64,000 nucleotides of DNA from an uncultured Collinsella sp. (GTDB lineage: Bacteria > Actinomycetota > Coriobacteriia > Coriobacteriales > Coriobacteriaceae): contig UQMD01000005.1 in assembly GCA_900542155.1 (NCBI GenBank), positions 1 to 64,000 on the forward strand, read 5' to 3'. Each line of letters begins with the position of its first letter. The first letter of the stretch is position 1. Of this stretch, positions 40,644 to 49,272 are shown in pieces. The position numbers were made by a program, and so were the translations under genes. The notes beneath the pieces are model-generated. The model was not told where the DNA came from and searched no databases. It saw nothing but the letters and a program-made list of their open reading frames with translations.

Positions 40644-42065
40644 ATGTCGAATGTCCCCACCATCACCCCGGGACCGAATGATGCCGAGCGAGTGCCCGAG
40701 GGTGCCACCGAAACACTTCCCCTCATAACAAACGTGCACGTCGCACAGCAAAACGGCAATACAAGCGATACAACCGAGATTTCTGACGAAGAGGCCTACG
40801 CCAAGCTCAAGGCGAAGCGTGCCGAGCGTCGGCGCAAAAAGCTCATCCGACGCGGCATTGCGGCCGGCGTCGTGACCGCCATTGTGCTCATCGCCGTTGT
40901 CGTGACCTTAGTCATCAACGCACGGCCCGCAGGTACCAACGGGCCGGTGACCGACATGGTCACCGAGGGCACGTTTACGACCACCGTCGAGGCTAAAGGC
41001 CAGCTCAAGCCCATCTCGGCTTCGGTGGTCTCCCCTTCTGTCGACGGAACGGTGGCATCGATCAACGTGCAAGCCGGCCAGTCCGTCAACGAGGGCGACG
41101 TGCTCATGACCATTAAAAACGACGAGCTCGATCGCAACGTCGCCGACGCGCAGCGCGCGGTGACAGCGGCACAGGAAGACCTCGCCAACGCGAAGAAAGC
41201 CGCAGCTGCCGCGCAGGTCGCCCCAACGACGGATGTCGATGGAGCTTCCGCAGCGACTGGCGTCTCCGCCGCGTCAGCGGACACGAACGCCGTATCGGCC
41301 GCGCAGCGCAGCCTCGCATCGGCCCAGGCAAACCTCGATCAGGCGAACGCCAAGGCCGCCAGCCGTACGGTCACGGCCCCGAGCTCGGGCAGCATCGTGG
41401 AGCTCAACGCCAAGGTGGGCGCCACGGTAACAGGAGGCATGATCATGGGCGAAGGCGACACGAGCGGCGGCAAACAGTGCATGCAAATCGCCGACCTGTC
41501 CAAGATGAAGGTGACGGTTCAGGTTGGCGAAAAGGATATCGCCAAAATTGCCGTGGGCCAAAGCGCCAACGTGACCTATCCCGCGTTTCCCGATATCGTG
41601 AGCCAAGGCACCGTCACGGCTATCGCCTCGGTGGCAAACTCCGACTCCTCCTCCGGGAGCGGCGGCAGCGTGACCTTTAACGTCGACATCCTCATCGAAG
41701 CACCCGACAGTCGCCTTAAGCCGGGTATGACTGCCGAGGTCTCGGTAGTGACCGAGAAGCTCGACGACGTGGTGATGGTGCCGACCATGGCGCTGATGAC
41801 CGAAGATGGCGAGCACTATTACGTCAATCTGGCAACCGATTCGGAAGGCAAAAAGACGCGCCGCGTGAAGGTGACCGTCGTGACGCAAAACGACAACGAG
41901 GCTGTAGTCGGCAAGACCCAGGTCAAGCGCGACGACCAGGGCAACGAGATCAACCCAGACGTCCCGGTTACCAAGCTACGCGACGGCGACACCATCGTGA
42001 CGGACACCGGCACAGGCATGACGGCAGACGGCGGCGACAACATGCCTGCCGACGAGGGCAAGTAA
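40644..42065 (+). CDS. membrane-fusion (HlyD/MacA/YknX-like) subunit of an ABC exporter
   Basis: A 473-residue protein. One membrane span near residues 66-90 (GIAAGVVTAIVLIAVVVTLV) is followed by a biotinyl-lipoyl-like half (SVDGTVASINVQAGQSVNEG), a coiled-coil segment rich in Ala/Gln/Asp (VADAQRAVTAAQEDLANAKK), the second lipoyl half (VTAPSSGSIVELNAKVG) and beta-barrel domains. Such adaptors pair with MacB-like transporters; in Gram-positives the example is YknXYZ. ATG at 40644 follows AAAGGAG. Its TAA overlaps the ATP-binding gene start (TAATG), so the three genes form an operon. Confidence 0.88.
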   Translation: MSNVPTITPGPNDAERVPEGATETLPLITNVHVAQQNGNTSDTTEISDEEAYAKLKAKRAERRRKKLIRRGIAAGVVTAIVLIAVVVTLVINARPAGTNGPVTDMVTEGTFTTTVEAKGQLKPISASVVSPSVDGTVASINVQAGQSVNEGDVLMTIKNDELDRNVADAQRAVTAAQEDLANAKKAAAAAQVAPTTDVDGASAATGVSAASADTNAVSAAQRSLASAQANLDQANAKAASRTVTAPSSGSIVELNAKVGATVTGGMIMGEGDTSGGKQCMQIADLSKMKVTVQVGEKDIAKIAVGQSANVTYPAFPDIVSQGTVTAIASVANSDSSSGSGGSVTFNVDILIEAPDSRLKPGMTAEVSVVTEKLDDVVMVPTMALMTEDGEHYYVNLATDSEGKKTRRVKVTVVTQNDNEAVVGKTQVKRDDQGNEINPDVPVTKLRDGDTIVTDTGTGMTADGGDNMPADEGK

Positions 42066-42838
42066 TGCGTCCCGTCATCGACATCCGCAACGTGCACCGC
42101 ATCTTTGAGAGCGAGGCCGGTTGCGCCCACATCCTGCATAACGTAAGCCTGGCAGTAGATCCCGGTGAGTTCGTCGCCATCACCGGCCCCTCGGGCTCGG
42201 GCAAGTCGACGCTCATGAACATCCTGGGCTGCCTGGACAAACCGACGGCGGGCGATTACTTCCTGCAAGGGCTCAACGTCGCCGAGCTCGACGATGATGA
42301 GCTCACCGAGGTCCGCGCCCTGAGCATCGGCTTTGTCTTTCAGAGCTTCAACCTGCTGCCGCGCCTGACGGTGATCGAAAACGTCATGCTGCCGCTGTCC
42401 TACACCAATGTGCCGCGTAGCCAACGCGAGATGCGCGCCGTGCACGCGCTGCAAGCCGTCACGCTTCCGGTCGACCATTGGGATCATCGCATATCGGAGC
42501 TCTCGGGCGGACAGATGCAGCGCGTCGCCATCGCGCGCGCCCTTGTCAACGATCCACCCATCATTTTGGCCGACGAGCCGACGGGAAACCTGGACTCGAC
42601 AACCGGGGCGCTTGTCATGGAAACCTTCCACAAGCTCCAGGAACGCGGCAAGACCATCGTTCTCATTACGCACGACCCCGGCATTGCTGCCGAGGCCGAC
42701 CGCGCCGTGACCATTCGCGACGGTCGAATCCATGACGGTGCATATATCGCGCATACACCGAATACGCTACGCGGGGCCGTCAACAATCTGCCTGTGATTT
42801 CTACAACCACCAATCAGCCGAACGGAGCGAAGGCATGA
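42065..42838 (+). CDS. ABC transporter ATP-binding protein, MacB/LolD-like
   Basis: A 257-residue ATPase with GPSGSGKSTLMNILGCLDKP (Walker A), LSGGQMQRVAIARAL (signature), IILADEPTGNLDS (Walker B) and a switch His (ITHDPG). The sequence FVFQSFNLLPRLTVIENVML is typical of MacB/LolD exporters. It powers the permease encoded next, with a 4-bp overlap. The operon context with a fusion protein suggests export of a peptide, antibiotic or toxic compound. The TetR gene beyond the permease is a possible regulator but is convergent, not in the operon. Confidence 0.92.
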   Translation: MRPVIDIRNVHRIFESEAGCAHILHNVSLAVDPGEFVAITGPSGSGKSTLMNILGCLDKPTAGDYFLQGLNVAELDDDELTEVRALSIGFVFQSFNLLPRLTVIENVMLPLSYTNVPRSQREMRAVHALQAVTLPVDHWDHRISELSGGQMQRVAIARALVNDPPIILADEPTGNLDSTTGALVMETFHKLQERGKTIVLITHDPGIAAEADRAVTIRDGRIHDGAYIAHTPNTLRGAVNNLPVISTTTNQPNGAKA

Positions 42839-44049
42839 GCACCCGCGATCTTGTCCAAGAAGCCCTTCACTCGCTCGAGGCCAACAAGGGACGCAGCCTG
42901 CTCACCATCCTGGGCATCGTCATTGGAATCGCGTCGGTCATAGCCATGACCTCGCTTATCGGAGGCATCCAAAACAGCCTAGTCAACAGCCTGGGTCTTA
43001 ACGCCGCCCGCATGGTGCAGATCTATTCGTCCCAAGAGCTCACCGATTCGGACGTCGAGAAATTGCGTAAGATGGTGCCGCAAATCGAACAGATAGGCAT
43101 TGTCGACAGCGCCTATTCCGAGTACAAGGTCGGGGATAAAAGCTATACCGTCATGGCTCACGGCGTCGATAGCGACATGCTCGATGCCGTGGGCGCCAGC
43201 AAGATCGTCGCAGGGCGCACCTACAACGGTATCGAGTCGAAATCCGGTGCGCGCGTGGCGCTCATCGGCCGCGGCGGTGCCGAACAGCTGTACGGTAACG
43301 AACAGGACGCACTCGGCAAGACCATCAAGGTGTCGAGCGGAGAAGTGCAAATTGTCGGCGTTATCGATGGTGGCAACGAATCCATGGGTTCGCTGAACCT
43401 GTACATGCCACGGGCCGCGATAGCCGAGCTCTACGGCGACGACAATCCGTCGTTTCCGAGCGTGACGGCGCTCGCCGCCGAAGGCACGGATATGGATAAG
43501 CTCTGCAAGACCATCGAGTCCAAGGTGCGTAGCATAAAGGGCATCTCGAAGGACGACGAGTACGATAGCGTATCGGCGACCTCCATGAAAAGCGCTATCG
43601 ACTCCCTCAATTCCTTTATGGGCGCCTTCTCGCTCATCATGGGAGCGGTTGCCGGCATTTCGCTGCTCGTGGGCGGTATTGGCATTATGAATATGATGCT
43701 CACCAACGTGACCGAGCGTATCCGCGAGATCGGTATTCGCCGCGCGCTTGGTGCAAGCCGACGTGATATCACCTCTCAGTTTTTGGCCGAATCCTCGGCA
43801 CTGTGCATCACCGGCGGCATTCTCGGTGTTGTGATCGGCTATCTGCTGGCATGGGGGCTCGCGTTTTTTGCCGCCAACTCGAGCATTATGAGCGAGTTTG
43901 GAGCCAGCGGGACGATTACGCCGAGCTTTTCCCTTACGACGGTGTTGCTCGCCTTTGCGGTTTCAGTCGGCATCGGCGTGATTTTTGGCTTCTACCCCGC
44001 CCGCCGGGCAGCAAAACTCGACCCCGTGGAGTGCCTGCGCTACCAGTAA
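42835..44049 (+). CDS. ABC transporter permease, MacB/FtsX family
   Basis: A 404-residue protein with one N-terminal membrane span (SLLTILGIVIGIASVIAMTS), a large extracellular MacB-type periplasmic-like domain (about 45-255) and three C-terminal spans, including LLVGGIGIMNMMLTNVTERI and EIGIRRALGASRRDI, the FtsX/MacB coupling signature. It forms the mechanotransmission-type permease with the two proteins encoded before it. It starts with GTGxx-free ATG coupling, overlapping the ATPase stop by 4 bp. The 67-bp hairpin repeat begins 12 nt after its stop. Confidence 0.92.
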   Translation: MSTRDLVQEALHSLEANKGRSLLTILGIVIGIASVIAMTSLIGGIQNSLVNSLGLNAARMVQIYSSQELTDSDVEKLRKMVPQIEQIGIVDSAYSEYKVGDKSYTVMAHGVDSDMLDAVGASKIVAGRTYNGIESKSGARVALIGRGGAEQLYGNEQDALGKTIKVSSGEVQIVGVIDGGNESMGSLNLYMPRAAIAELYGDDNPSFPSVTALAAEGTDMDKLCKTIESKVRSIKGISKDDEYDSVSATSMKSAIDSLNSFMGAFSLIMGAVAGISLLVGGIGIMNMMLTNVTERIREIGIRRALGASRRDITSQFLAESSALCITGGILGVVIGYLLAWGLAFFAANSSIMSEFGASGTITPSFSLTTVLLAFAVSVGIGVIFGFYPARRAAKLDPVECLRYQ

Positions 44050-44061
44050 TGCAATCCCCCG

Positions 44062-44128
44062 AGTTGCGGTGAAATAGGGAGTGTTTAAGCTGTTCAAAGG
44101 CCTATTCAGTCCTTATTTCACCGCAACT
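44062..44128. repeat. 67-bp hairpin repeat, copy 2 of 3
   Basis: It has the same ends as copy 1 (AGTTGCGGTGAAATAGGGA and its complement) and the same 67-bp length. Short extra arms flank it: ATCCCCC on the left and GGGGGAT on the right, so the whole palindrome is longer. It lies between the convergent permease and TetR genes. Confidence 0.88.
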
Positions 44129-44150
44129 CATGGGGGATAAGGCGCTAGTG

Positions 44151-44762
44151 CTATTCGAAACGAGATTCCAGACTCGATAGTCCGTTCAACGTCAGATTGT
44201 TTGCGACCTCCGAGATGCGCTCAATGGGCACCGAGCCATCGGAGAGCGCCCACGTACGGTAAATGCCGATAATGCCCGAAAGCAAAAAAGCCAGGTAATA
44301 GTCGAACATCTCGTCCTTGAGGCCGTGGGGCAGCAGGTCGCGCTCGACAATCTCGTGCTCGAGCGGCACGCGTAAGCGCGTCATAAAATCGTCGAGCGGG
44401 ATGTTTTCAATCAGCTGGCGATTGAGCACGAGGTTATTGCAAAGTGCCTCGTTGATGGTCTTAAAGAAGGTAGCTGCCGCTCCAAGGGCGCGCTCGTTGG
44501 GGTCACTGCCCATAGTGGAAAGCGTCTTTTCGACAGAGTCGACGATCATCTCCACCACATCGGCGGCGATGGCATCGAGCAGGCCGTCGACCGTGCCAAA
44601 ATGCACGTAGAAGGTCTTACGATCGACATTTGCCTCACGCGCGATGGCACTCACGGTAATATCGGCAAGCGGTTTATCCATCAGCAGGCGCTCAAACGCA
44701 GAAAGGATGGCATTGCGGCTGCGAACGATGCGGCGGTCGAGGCGCGGTTTGCTGGTGTCCAT
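44151..44762 (-). CDS. TetR-family transcriptional regulator
   Basis: A 203-residue protein with an N-terminal helix-turn-helix: RSRNAILSAFERLLMDKPLA, then ITVSAIAREANVDRKTFYVH, the TetR signature. The C-terminal ligand domain (AFLLSGIIGIYRTWALSDGS) resembles the DhaS-like group. ATG at 44762 is placed 8 nt after GGAGGG. It faces the exporter operon and could control it or the membrane protein encoded upstream on its own strand; the sequence does not decide. No clear palindromic operator is visible in its short upstream gap. Confidence 0.9.
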   Translation of the reverse strand: MDTSKPRLDRRIVRSRNAILSAFERLLMDKPLADITVSAIAREANVDRKTFYVHFGTVDGLLDAIAADVVEMIVDSVEKTLSTMGSDPNERALGAAATFFKTINEALCNNLVLNRQLIENIPLDDFMTRLRVPLEHEIVERDLLPHGLKDEMFDYYLAFLLSGIIGIYRTWALSDGSVPIERISEVANNLTLNGLSSLESRFE

Positions 44763-44880
44763 GGACGTGTCCCTCCGGAATGCAAGCATTCATCAACAGA
44801 TGAGAGTTAATCTACGCAAGAGGATTATCCCCCATCCGACACAAAAAAGCCCGGCAACATGAAGAACGCACGACCAACTG

Positions 44881-46185
44881 TTACGCCTTAGGGAGCTTCT
44901 TTTTGTTCAAAGCAGCCGGGGACACACGGATGCCGTCGCCTGTCTGGCGCACATAGGCCTTATGCGACGGTTTGGCGGCCCTAGAAGCCTTCTGAGCATG
45001 CTGATTGGGATCCACGGTAACCGCATTCACAGGATGGGGCTTTGCAGGCTTAGAGGGCGTCTGAGGCGTTCGTCCGAGCTTGCGCATCGCGCGATCCCAG
45101 CGTGCGTGGATACTCTCGTTGTGAGCGCTCTTAAGGCCCAGCAGAGGCGCGGCCAAAATCGTCGGCGCGATAAACGTAATGAGGCGCCACAGCAGATAAC
45201 CGGCGGTCGACGCCGACCCAAAGAAATGGCCCAGGAACAGCGCGAAGCCGCCCTCGGCACCGCCGGTGCCACCGGGCAGGGGAACAGCAGAGCTCAGGAG
45301 CTGAACAAAGGCGCTCGCGGCCATGACCGAGAAAAAGTCGACTTCGTGGTGGCCAAAGGCAAGCATCAGGAAATACGGCACGAGGTAGAAAAACGCGAGT
45401 TGCAACATGGTGATGACCACCGTGAGCAGCATGGATGAAAAGTGGCCGGCTGAAAGCTTGAACTTCTCGGAGAAAGAGTAGATTTCGCAGTCGACAAACG
45501 TACGCCAGCCCTCAATCTTGGTGGCCGAGACGCCCATTCGCTCGAGCCAATTGATAATGCAGTGCGCGACGCGCGTGACGGTCTTGGGCATGAGCGCGAC
45601 GGCAAAGATGCCAAGCAGAATGCAACAGTGACCGCCAAAGCTAAAGACGCACAGCAGCGTCATGTCGCCATAGCGCTCGGCGAAAAACGGCATGCGGGCA
45701 AGCAGCAGAATGGCGCCCCAGGCAACGAGGCCAAACTGATACACGATAAAGCGCGTGAACTGCGTGGCACCGGCCTCACCGACATTTTGGCCTGCCTTGG
45801 TCAGGCGGTAGATCTGGGCGGGCGTGGAGCCCATCATCATGGGCGTCAGGTTGCCAAAGAAGATACCGCTCGCCTCGACCGAGATCAGGTCGCGAATGCC
45901 GACGGGCGAGTTGGGATCGAGCCAGACGGCGATCGCATAGGCAACGATGCCAAAGAACAGGTACAGGAACATGCAAAAGCATGCAGCAACGAGCCACGGC
46001 GCCTGAACGCTCGACATGGCAGCCCAGAACTGTCCCATCTGACCGGTCACAATCAGATAAACGATATAGCCAACCAGCACGACGCCGATAAAAATGGCAC
46101 CGCGGCGTGCACCCTTGTTGTCATCGCCGCCCGAGGCCTCAACCTCGACCTGGGGCTTAGATGTATGCTGAGAGGACTCCGTCAT
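44881..46185 (-). CDS. polytopic membrane protein, lysylphosphatidylglycerol-synthase TM (UPF0104) family
   Basis: A 434-residue protein with about eight membrane spans between residues 30 and 340, including AIFIGVVLVGYIVYLIVTG and AISLYLFFGIV-like segments, and the family block SAVPLPGGTGGAEGGFALFL near 300. The MprF flippase half and AglD-like proteins share this fold; there is no synthetase domain here, so lipid or glycolipid flipping is more likely than aminoacylation. The C-terminal 80 residues are basic and Pro-rich. ATG at 46185 follows GAAGGAG by 4 nt. Function remains a family-level inference. Confidence 0.75.
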   Translation of the reverse strand: MTESSQHTSKPQVEVEASGGDDNKGARRGAIFIGVVLVGYIVYLIVTGQMGQFWAAMSSVQAPWLVAACFCMFLYLFFGIVAYAIAVWLDPNSPVGIRDLISVEASGIFFGNLTPMMMGSTPAQIYRLTKAGQNVGEAGATQFTRFIVYQFGLVAWGAILLLARMPFFAERYGDMTLLCVFSFGGHCCILLGIFAVALMPKTVTRVAHCIINWLERMGVSATKIEGWRTFVDCEIYSFSEKFKLSAGHFSSMLLTVVITMLQLAFFYLVPYFLMLAFGHHEVDFFSVMAASAFVQLLSSAVPLPGGTGGAEGGFALFLGHFFGSASTAGYLLWRLITFIAPTILAAPLLGLKSAHNESIHARWDRAMRKLGRTPQTPSKPAKPHPVNAVTVDPNQHAQKASRAAKPSHKAYVRQTGDGIRVSPAALNKKKLPKA

Positions 46186-46300
46186 GAGGCTCCTTCTGAC
46201 CGTCCAAATATCTTGCATATTGTACCCGCAAGGGCCACAAGCAGAACGTAAAGCTATGGGGCAAATGGGAATTGCAGATGGTTTGCTCGGAAATAAAAAA

Positions 46301-46325
46301 CCCGGGCTTCCGCTGGAAGCCCGGG
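46301..46325 (-). terminator. terminator of tRNA-Glu
   Basis: CCCGGGCTTC and GAAGCCCGGG form a 10-bp stem with a short loop, followed in the minus direction by TTTTTTATTT. It lies 11 nt after the tRNA. Confidence 0.88.
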
Positions 46326-46336
46326 TCTCAGATTCA

Positions 46337-46413
46337 TGGTAGCCCGTACCAGATTCGAACTGGTGATCTCCGCCTTGAGAGGGCGGCGTCCTAAACCGCT
46401 AGACGAACGGGCC
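46337..46413 (-). tRNA. tRNA-Glu (anticodon CTC)
   Basis: The minus strand folds as a 77-nt cloverleaf: acceptor GGCCCGT with ACGGGCT (a G-U pair at 1-72), anticodon stem CCGCC/GGCGG around loop CTCTCAA, T arm with GTTCGAATC, and an encoded CCA. Anticodon CTC reads GAG, the main Glu codon in this genome. The remainder of the gap (46186-46300 and 46414-46565) shows no gene. Confidence 0.92.
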
Positions 46414-46565
46414 ACATGACATCTGCACTGCCGTGCTGCGAGGATATATATTACGGGACAAAAAACGCAAGCGCAAGAAGAAATTCCAAATTGCCGAAAA
46501 TTTGTCGGCAGGTTATGGAAAGCGCAGGTCAGGTGGGTAGTTAATTTGGGACGGAGCTATTTTAG

Positions 46566-47960
46566 CTACCCTAGGTGCAGATGAGTCAGGAGGGCTTCGC
46601 GGTTGTTGGGGATGTTGTCCTCGATCGCGGCGTCGAGGGCGGCGTTGAGAAGCTGTCCCAGCTCCGGCCCCGGCTTGACGCCGGCGCGAATCAGGTCGCC
46701 GCCGTTGATGGCAAGCATCTTGAGCGTATAGGGCTCCCCCGCCTGCAGCAGATCGTGGGCGAGCGTACGCATCTCCTCGATCGTCTCGACATAATAGAAG
46801 CACGAGGGCGCCTTGCCGAGCGTGTCGGCACGCTTAAGGTCCATGAGTTCGTCTATCAGACGCGGCGTATCGACACCCTCGCCCGAAAGCGCGCGCATCA
46901 TATTGAGCAGGCAGGAGCGCTCTGGACGCAGCGGCTTGTCATGGTATTTGATCAGTAGGCACACATCGCGCACCAAATCGTGCGAGAGCGCTAGGCGATC
47001 CATGATGACACGCGCCTTCTTGGCGCCGAGCTCGGGATGACCATAGAAGTGTCCGCTGCCGTCGTGATCGACCGTAAAGCACTCGGGTTTGGAAACGTCG
47101 TGCAAAAACGCCGCCCACATAAGGCTCGACGAGGGCGCGACGCCGTCGCACAGCGCCAGCTCCCCTGCCACCGTCAGCACGCGGGCGATATGCTCGTAGA
47201 CGTTAAACGCATGATAGACACTGCGCTGATCAAACCCGCGAGCGGACGCGAGCTCGGGCACGGCGGCGCAAACAAGCTCGGGGTAGCGCAGCATCGCGTC
47301 TCCCCCGTGGCCCGTCGAAAGGATGCCCTCGAGCTCAATGCCCACGCGCTCGCGCGCCACAGCATCGAGCAGCGGCGCGCACTCGGCAAGTGCCTGTTTG
47401 GTCCTAGGCTCGATCATAAAATCCAGACGGCAGGCAAAACGCACCGCGCGCAGCATGCGAAGCGCGTCCTCGTTAAAACGACGCTTGGGATCTCCAACAG
47501 CGCGGATAAGCTTACGCTTCAGGTCGCCCTGGCCATCGTAGCGGTCGACAAGACCGCGCTCGGGATGCCAGGCCATAGCGTTAACGGTAAAGTCACGACG
47601 CGCCAGATCGTCCTCAAGCGACGCCGCACGCTCCACGCTCTGGGGATGACGACCGTCGGTATAAAAACCATCCAGGCGGTACGTGGTGACCTCAATACGC
47701 TCGCCATCGTAAATAGCCGTGATGCCGCCAAATTTGATGCCCGACTCAACCACGGCAATATCAGCCGCCTCGAGCGCCGCTTTGGACTCCTGCCACGGGC
47801 CGCTGCAGCACATGTCAACATCGTGGCTGGGGCGCCCCATCAGGGCATCACGTACCCAACCGCCTACGTACCAAGCCTCAAGACCGGCTGCCTCAAGCGC
47901 ACGCAGGACACGGATGGAGGCATCGGTCGGCTGCGTACCGTTGAGCGAAACATTGCACAT
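46566..47960 (-). CDS. cca: tRNA nucleotidyltransferase (CCA-adding) with HD domain
   Basis: A 464-residue class II nucleotidyltransferase. WYVGGWVRDALMGRPSHDVD has the GG-x-VRD and DxD motifs; RRDFTVNAMAWHPERGLVD, GDPKRRFNEDALRMLRAVRF and related blocks follow. The C-terminal half has an HD-type segment (YHAFNVYEHIARVL, AAFLHDVSKPECF). It repairs or adds the CCA ends of tRNAs; both tRNAs in this window already encode CCA, so repair is the likelier need for those. ATG at 47960 has GGAGG 8 nt upstream. Confidence 0.92.
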   Translation of the reverse strand: MCNVSLNGTQPTDASIRVLRALEAAGLEAWYVGGWVRDALMGRPSHDVDMCCSGPWQESKAALEAADIAVVESGIKFGGITAIYDGERIEVTTYRLDGFYTDGRHPQSVERAASLEDDLARRDFTVNAMAWHPERGLVDRYDGQGDLKRKLIRAVGDPKRRFNEDALRMLRAVRFACRLDFMIEPRTKQALAECAPLLDAVARERVGIELEGILSTGHGGDAMLRYPELVCAAVPELASARGFDQRSVYHAFNVYEHIARVLTVAGELALCDGVAPSSSLMWAAFLHDVSKPECFTVDHDGSGHFYGHPELGAKKARVIMDRLALSHDLVRDVCLLIKYHDKPLRPERSCLLNMMRALSGEGVDTPRLIDELMDLKRADTLGKAPSCFYYVETIEEMRTLAHDLLQAGEPYTLKMLAINGGDLIRAGVKPGPELGQLLNAALDAAIEDNIPNNREALLTHLHLG

Positions 47961-48102
47961 GCCTATGGCCTCCTGCACTTGCGAGCGTTGATCGATGGTT
48001 CTCAAGAAGTCTAACAAGAAACGGGAAAGCGCGCACACGCAATCGCGTCGTCGATTCGATTAAACGAGACAGCAGACGCCACATACACTCAGCGCGCAAA
48101 AA

Positions 48103-48132
48103 ACACCCGCCTCGGAAATCCAAAGCGGGTGT
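48103..48132 (-). terminator. terminator after the downstream 1-phosphofructokinase gene
   Basis: ACACCCGC and GCGGGTGT pair around a 14-nt loop, followed in the minus direction by TTTTTTG. It ends the fructose gene group. Confidence 0.75.
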
Positions 48133-48155
48133 ACGGCTACGGTTATTCGATGCGG

Positions 48156-49088
48156 CTAGCAGACCTGACGAATGGCGATACCCTTCTGATACTCATCGAC
48201 CTTGGCAAAATCGCCCAGACCCGGGCACTCGACCACGTTGGCGCCGGTGGCCATCGAGAGGCGCAGGGCATCCTCGACGCGCTCGGGGGCGTCGTGCCAC
48301 ACGGACAGGAAGGCGGCCAGCGAGGAGTCGCCCGCGCAGACGGTCGACAGCAGCTTGACGTCGAAAGTGCGGTTGGCAAACCAGATGTGCTCGCCGTTGG
48401 AGAAGTACGCGCCGTCGCCGCCGAGCGTCAGCAGTACATTCTTAGCGCCCTTGGCGTGCAGCTCGGCCATGGCGCCCTTGACGGACTCGTCGTCGCCACC
48501 GCTCACCTTAATGCCAAAGATGTCGAGCAGCTCGTCGTCGTTAGGCTTAATGAGCAACGGCTCCATAGCAATGAGGTCGGCCAGCTGATGGCTCGAGATA
48601 TCGAGCACGAACTCGGCGCCCTTCGCCTTCACACGACGCAGGACCTCTGCCAGGAAGCTCTCGGAGGTGTTGGGGGGCAGCGAGCCGCTGATAACCAGGC
48701 AGGTCATGTCATCGAGCGAATCGATAAGCTCAAACATCTCCTGCTCGTTGGCTTCGTTGATGGCGGCACCGGCGTTGACCATGTTGTACTCGGTGTCGGG
48801 ACCGGCGTTGAGGAACACGTTAACACGCGTGATGCCGTCAGTCCACACGGGCTTGACGGGCACGCCCAGAGCCTCGGCGCCCTTAACGATATACTCACCC
48901 GAGAAGCCGGCGAAGAAGCCCAGGATCGTGGTGTCGACGCCGTAGTGGTCGAGCGTAAACGAAACGTTGAGACCCTTGCCGTTGGGGGTGTAGACAGCGT
49001 TACGGGTGCGGGTAACGGTGTTGGCGGACAAGCCATCGCAGGAGATGTTGTAGTCAATAGCGGGATTTGCAGTAAGCGTGTAAATCAT
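48156..49088 (-). CDS. 1-phosphofructokinase-type PfkB kinase, copy 1
   Basis: A 310-residue PfkB kinase starting MIYTLTANPAIDYNISCDGL, with GKGLNVSFTLDHYGVDTT near residue 40 and TVCAGDSSLAAFL near 255, where the catalytic Asp lies (the usual GAGD reads CAGD). It resembles FruK/LacC enzymes that phosphorylate fructose 1-phosphate or tagatose 6-phosphate. ATG at 49088 follows AAAGGAAC. A terminator separates it from the paralogue upstream, so it probably has its own promoter. Fructose 1-phosphate is the likely substrate from the fruA context. Confidence 0.85.
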   Translation of the reverse strand: MIYTLTANPAIDYNISCDGLSANTVTRTRNAVYTPNGKGLNVSFTLDHYGVDTTILGFFAGFSGEYIVKGAEALGVPVKPVWTDGITRVNVFLNAGPDTEYNMVNAGAAINEANEQEMFELIDSLDDMTCLVISGSLPPNTSESFLAEVLRRVKAKGAEFVLDISSHQLADLIAMEPLLIKPNDDELLDIFGIKVSGGDDESVKGAMAELHAKGAKNVLLTLGGDGAYFSNGEHIWFANRTFDVKLLSTVCAGDSSLAAFLSVWHDAPERVEDALRLSMATGANVVECPGLGDFAKVDEYQKGIAIRQVC

Positions 49089-49216
49089 GAATGTTCCTTT
49101 CACGAAGCAACGTGTTAATGAAAGTATATTCCACGCTTCGGCAAAAGGCTACAACAACTCGGTGAACGGTGTGGAACGCGTGAAGCGCGGCTCCGAGGTT
49201 CGAGTGGGACAAAAAA

Positions 49217-49246
49217 ACGGCGCCCCGGTCGAAACCGGGACGCCGT
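49217..49246 (-). terminator. terminator between the two 1-phosphofructokinase genes
   Basis: ACGGCG.CCCGG and CCGGG.CGCCGT form a stem with one mismatch around TCGAAA, followed in the minus direction by TTTTTTTG. The T-run is followed by TCCCAC, also part of the hairpin at 56071. Confidence 0.82.
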
Positions 49247-49272
49247 ATGCGCACGAGTTTGTCGTGTTTCGC

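Noticed and set aside
46337..46413. tRNA-Glu as a phage or island attachment site
   Set aside because: No direct repeat of the tRNA 3' end and no integrase gene nearby.
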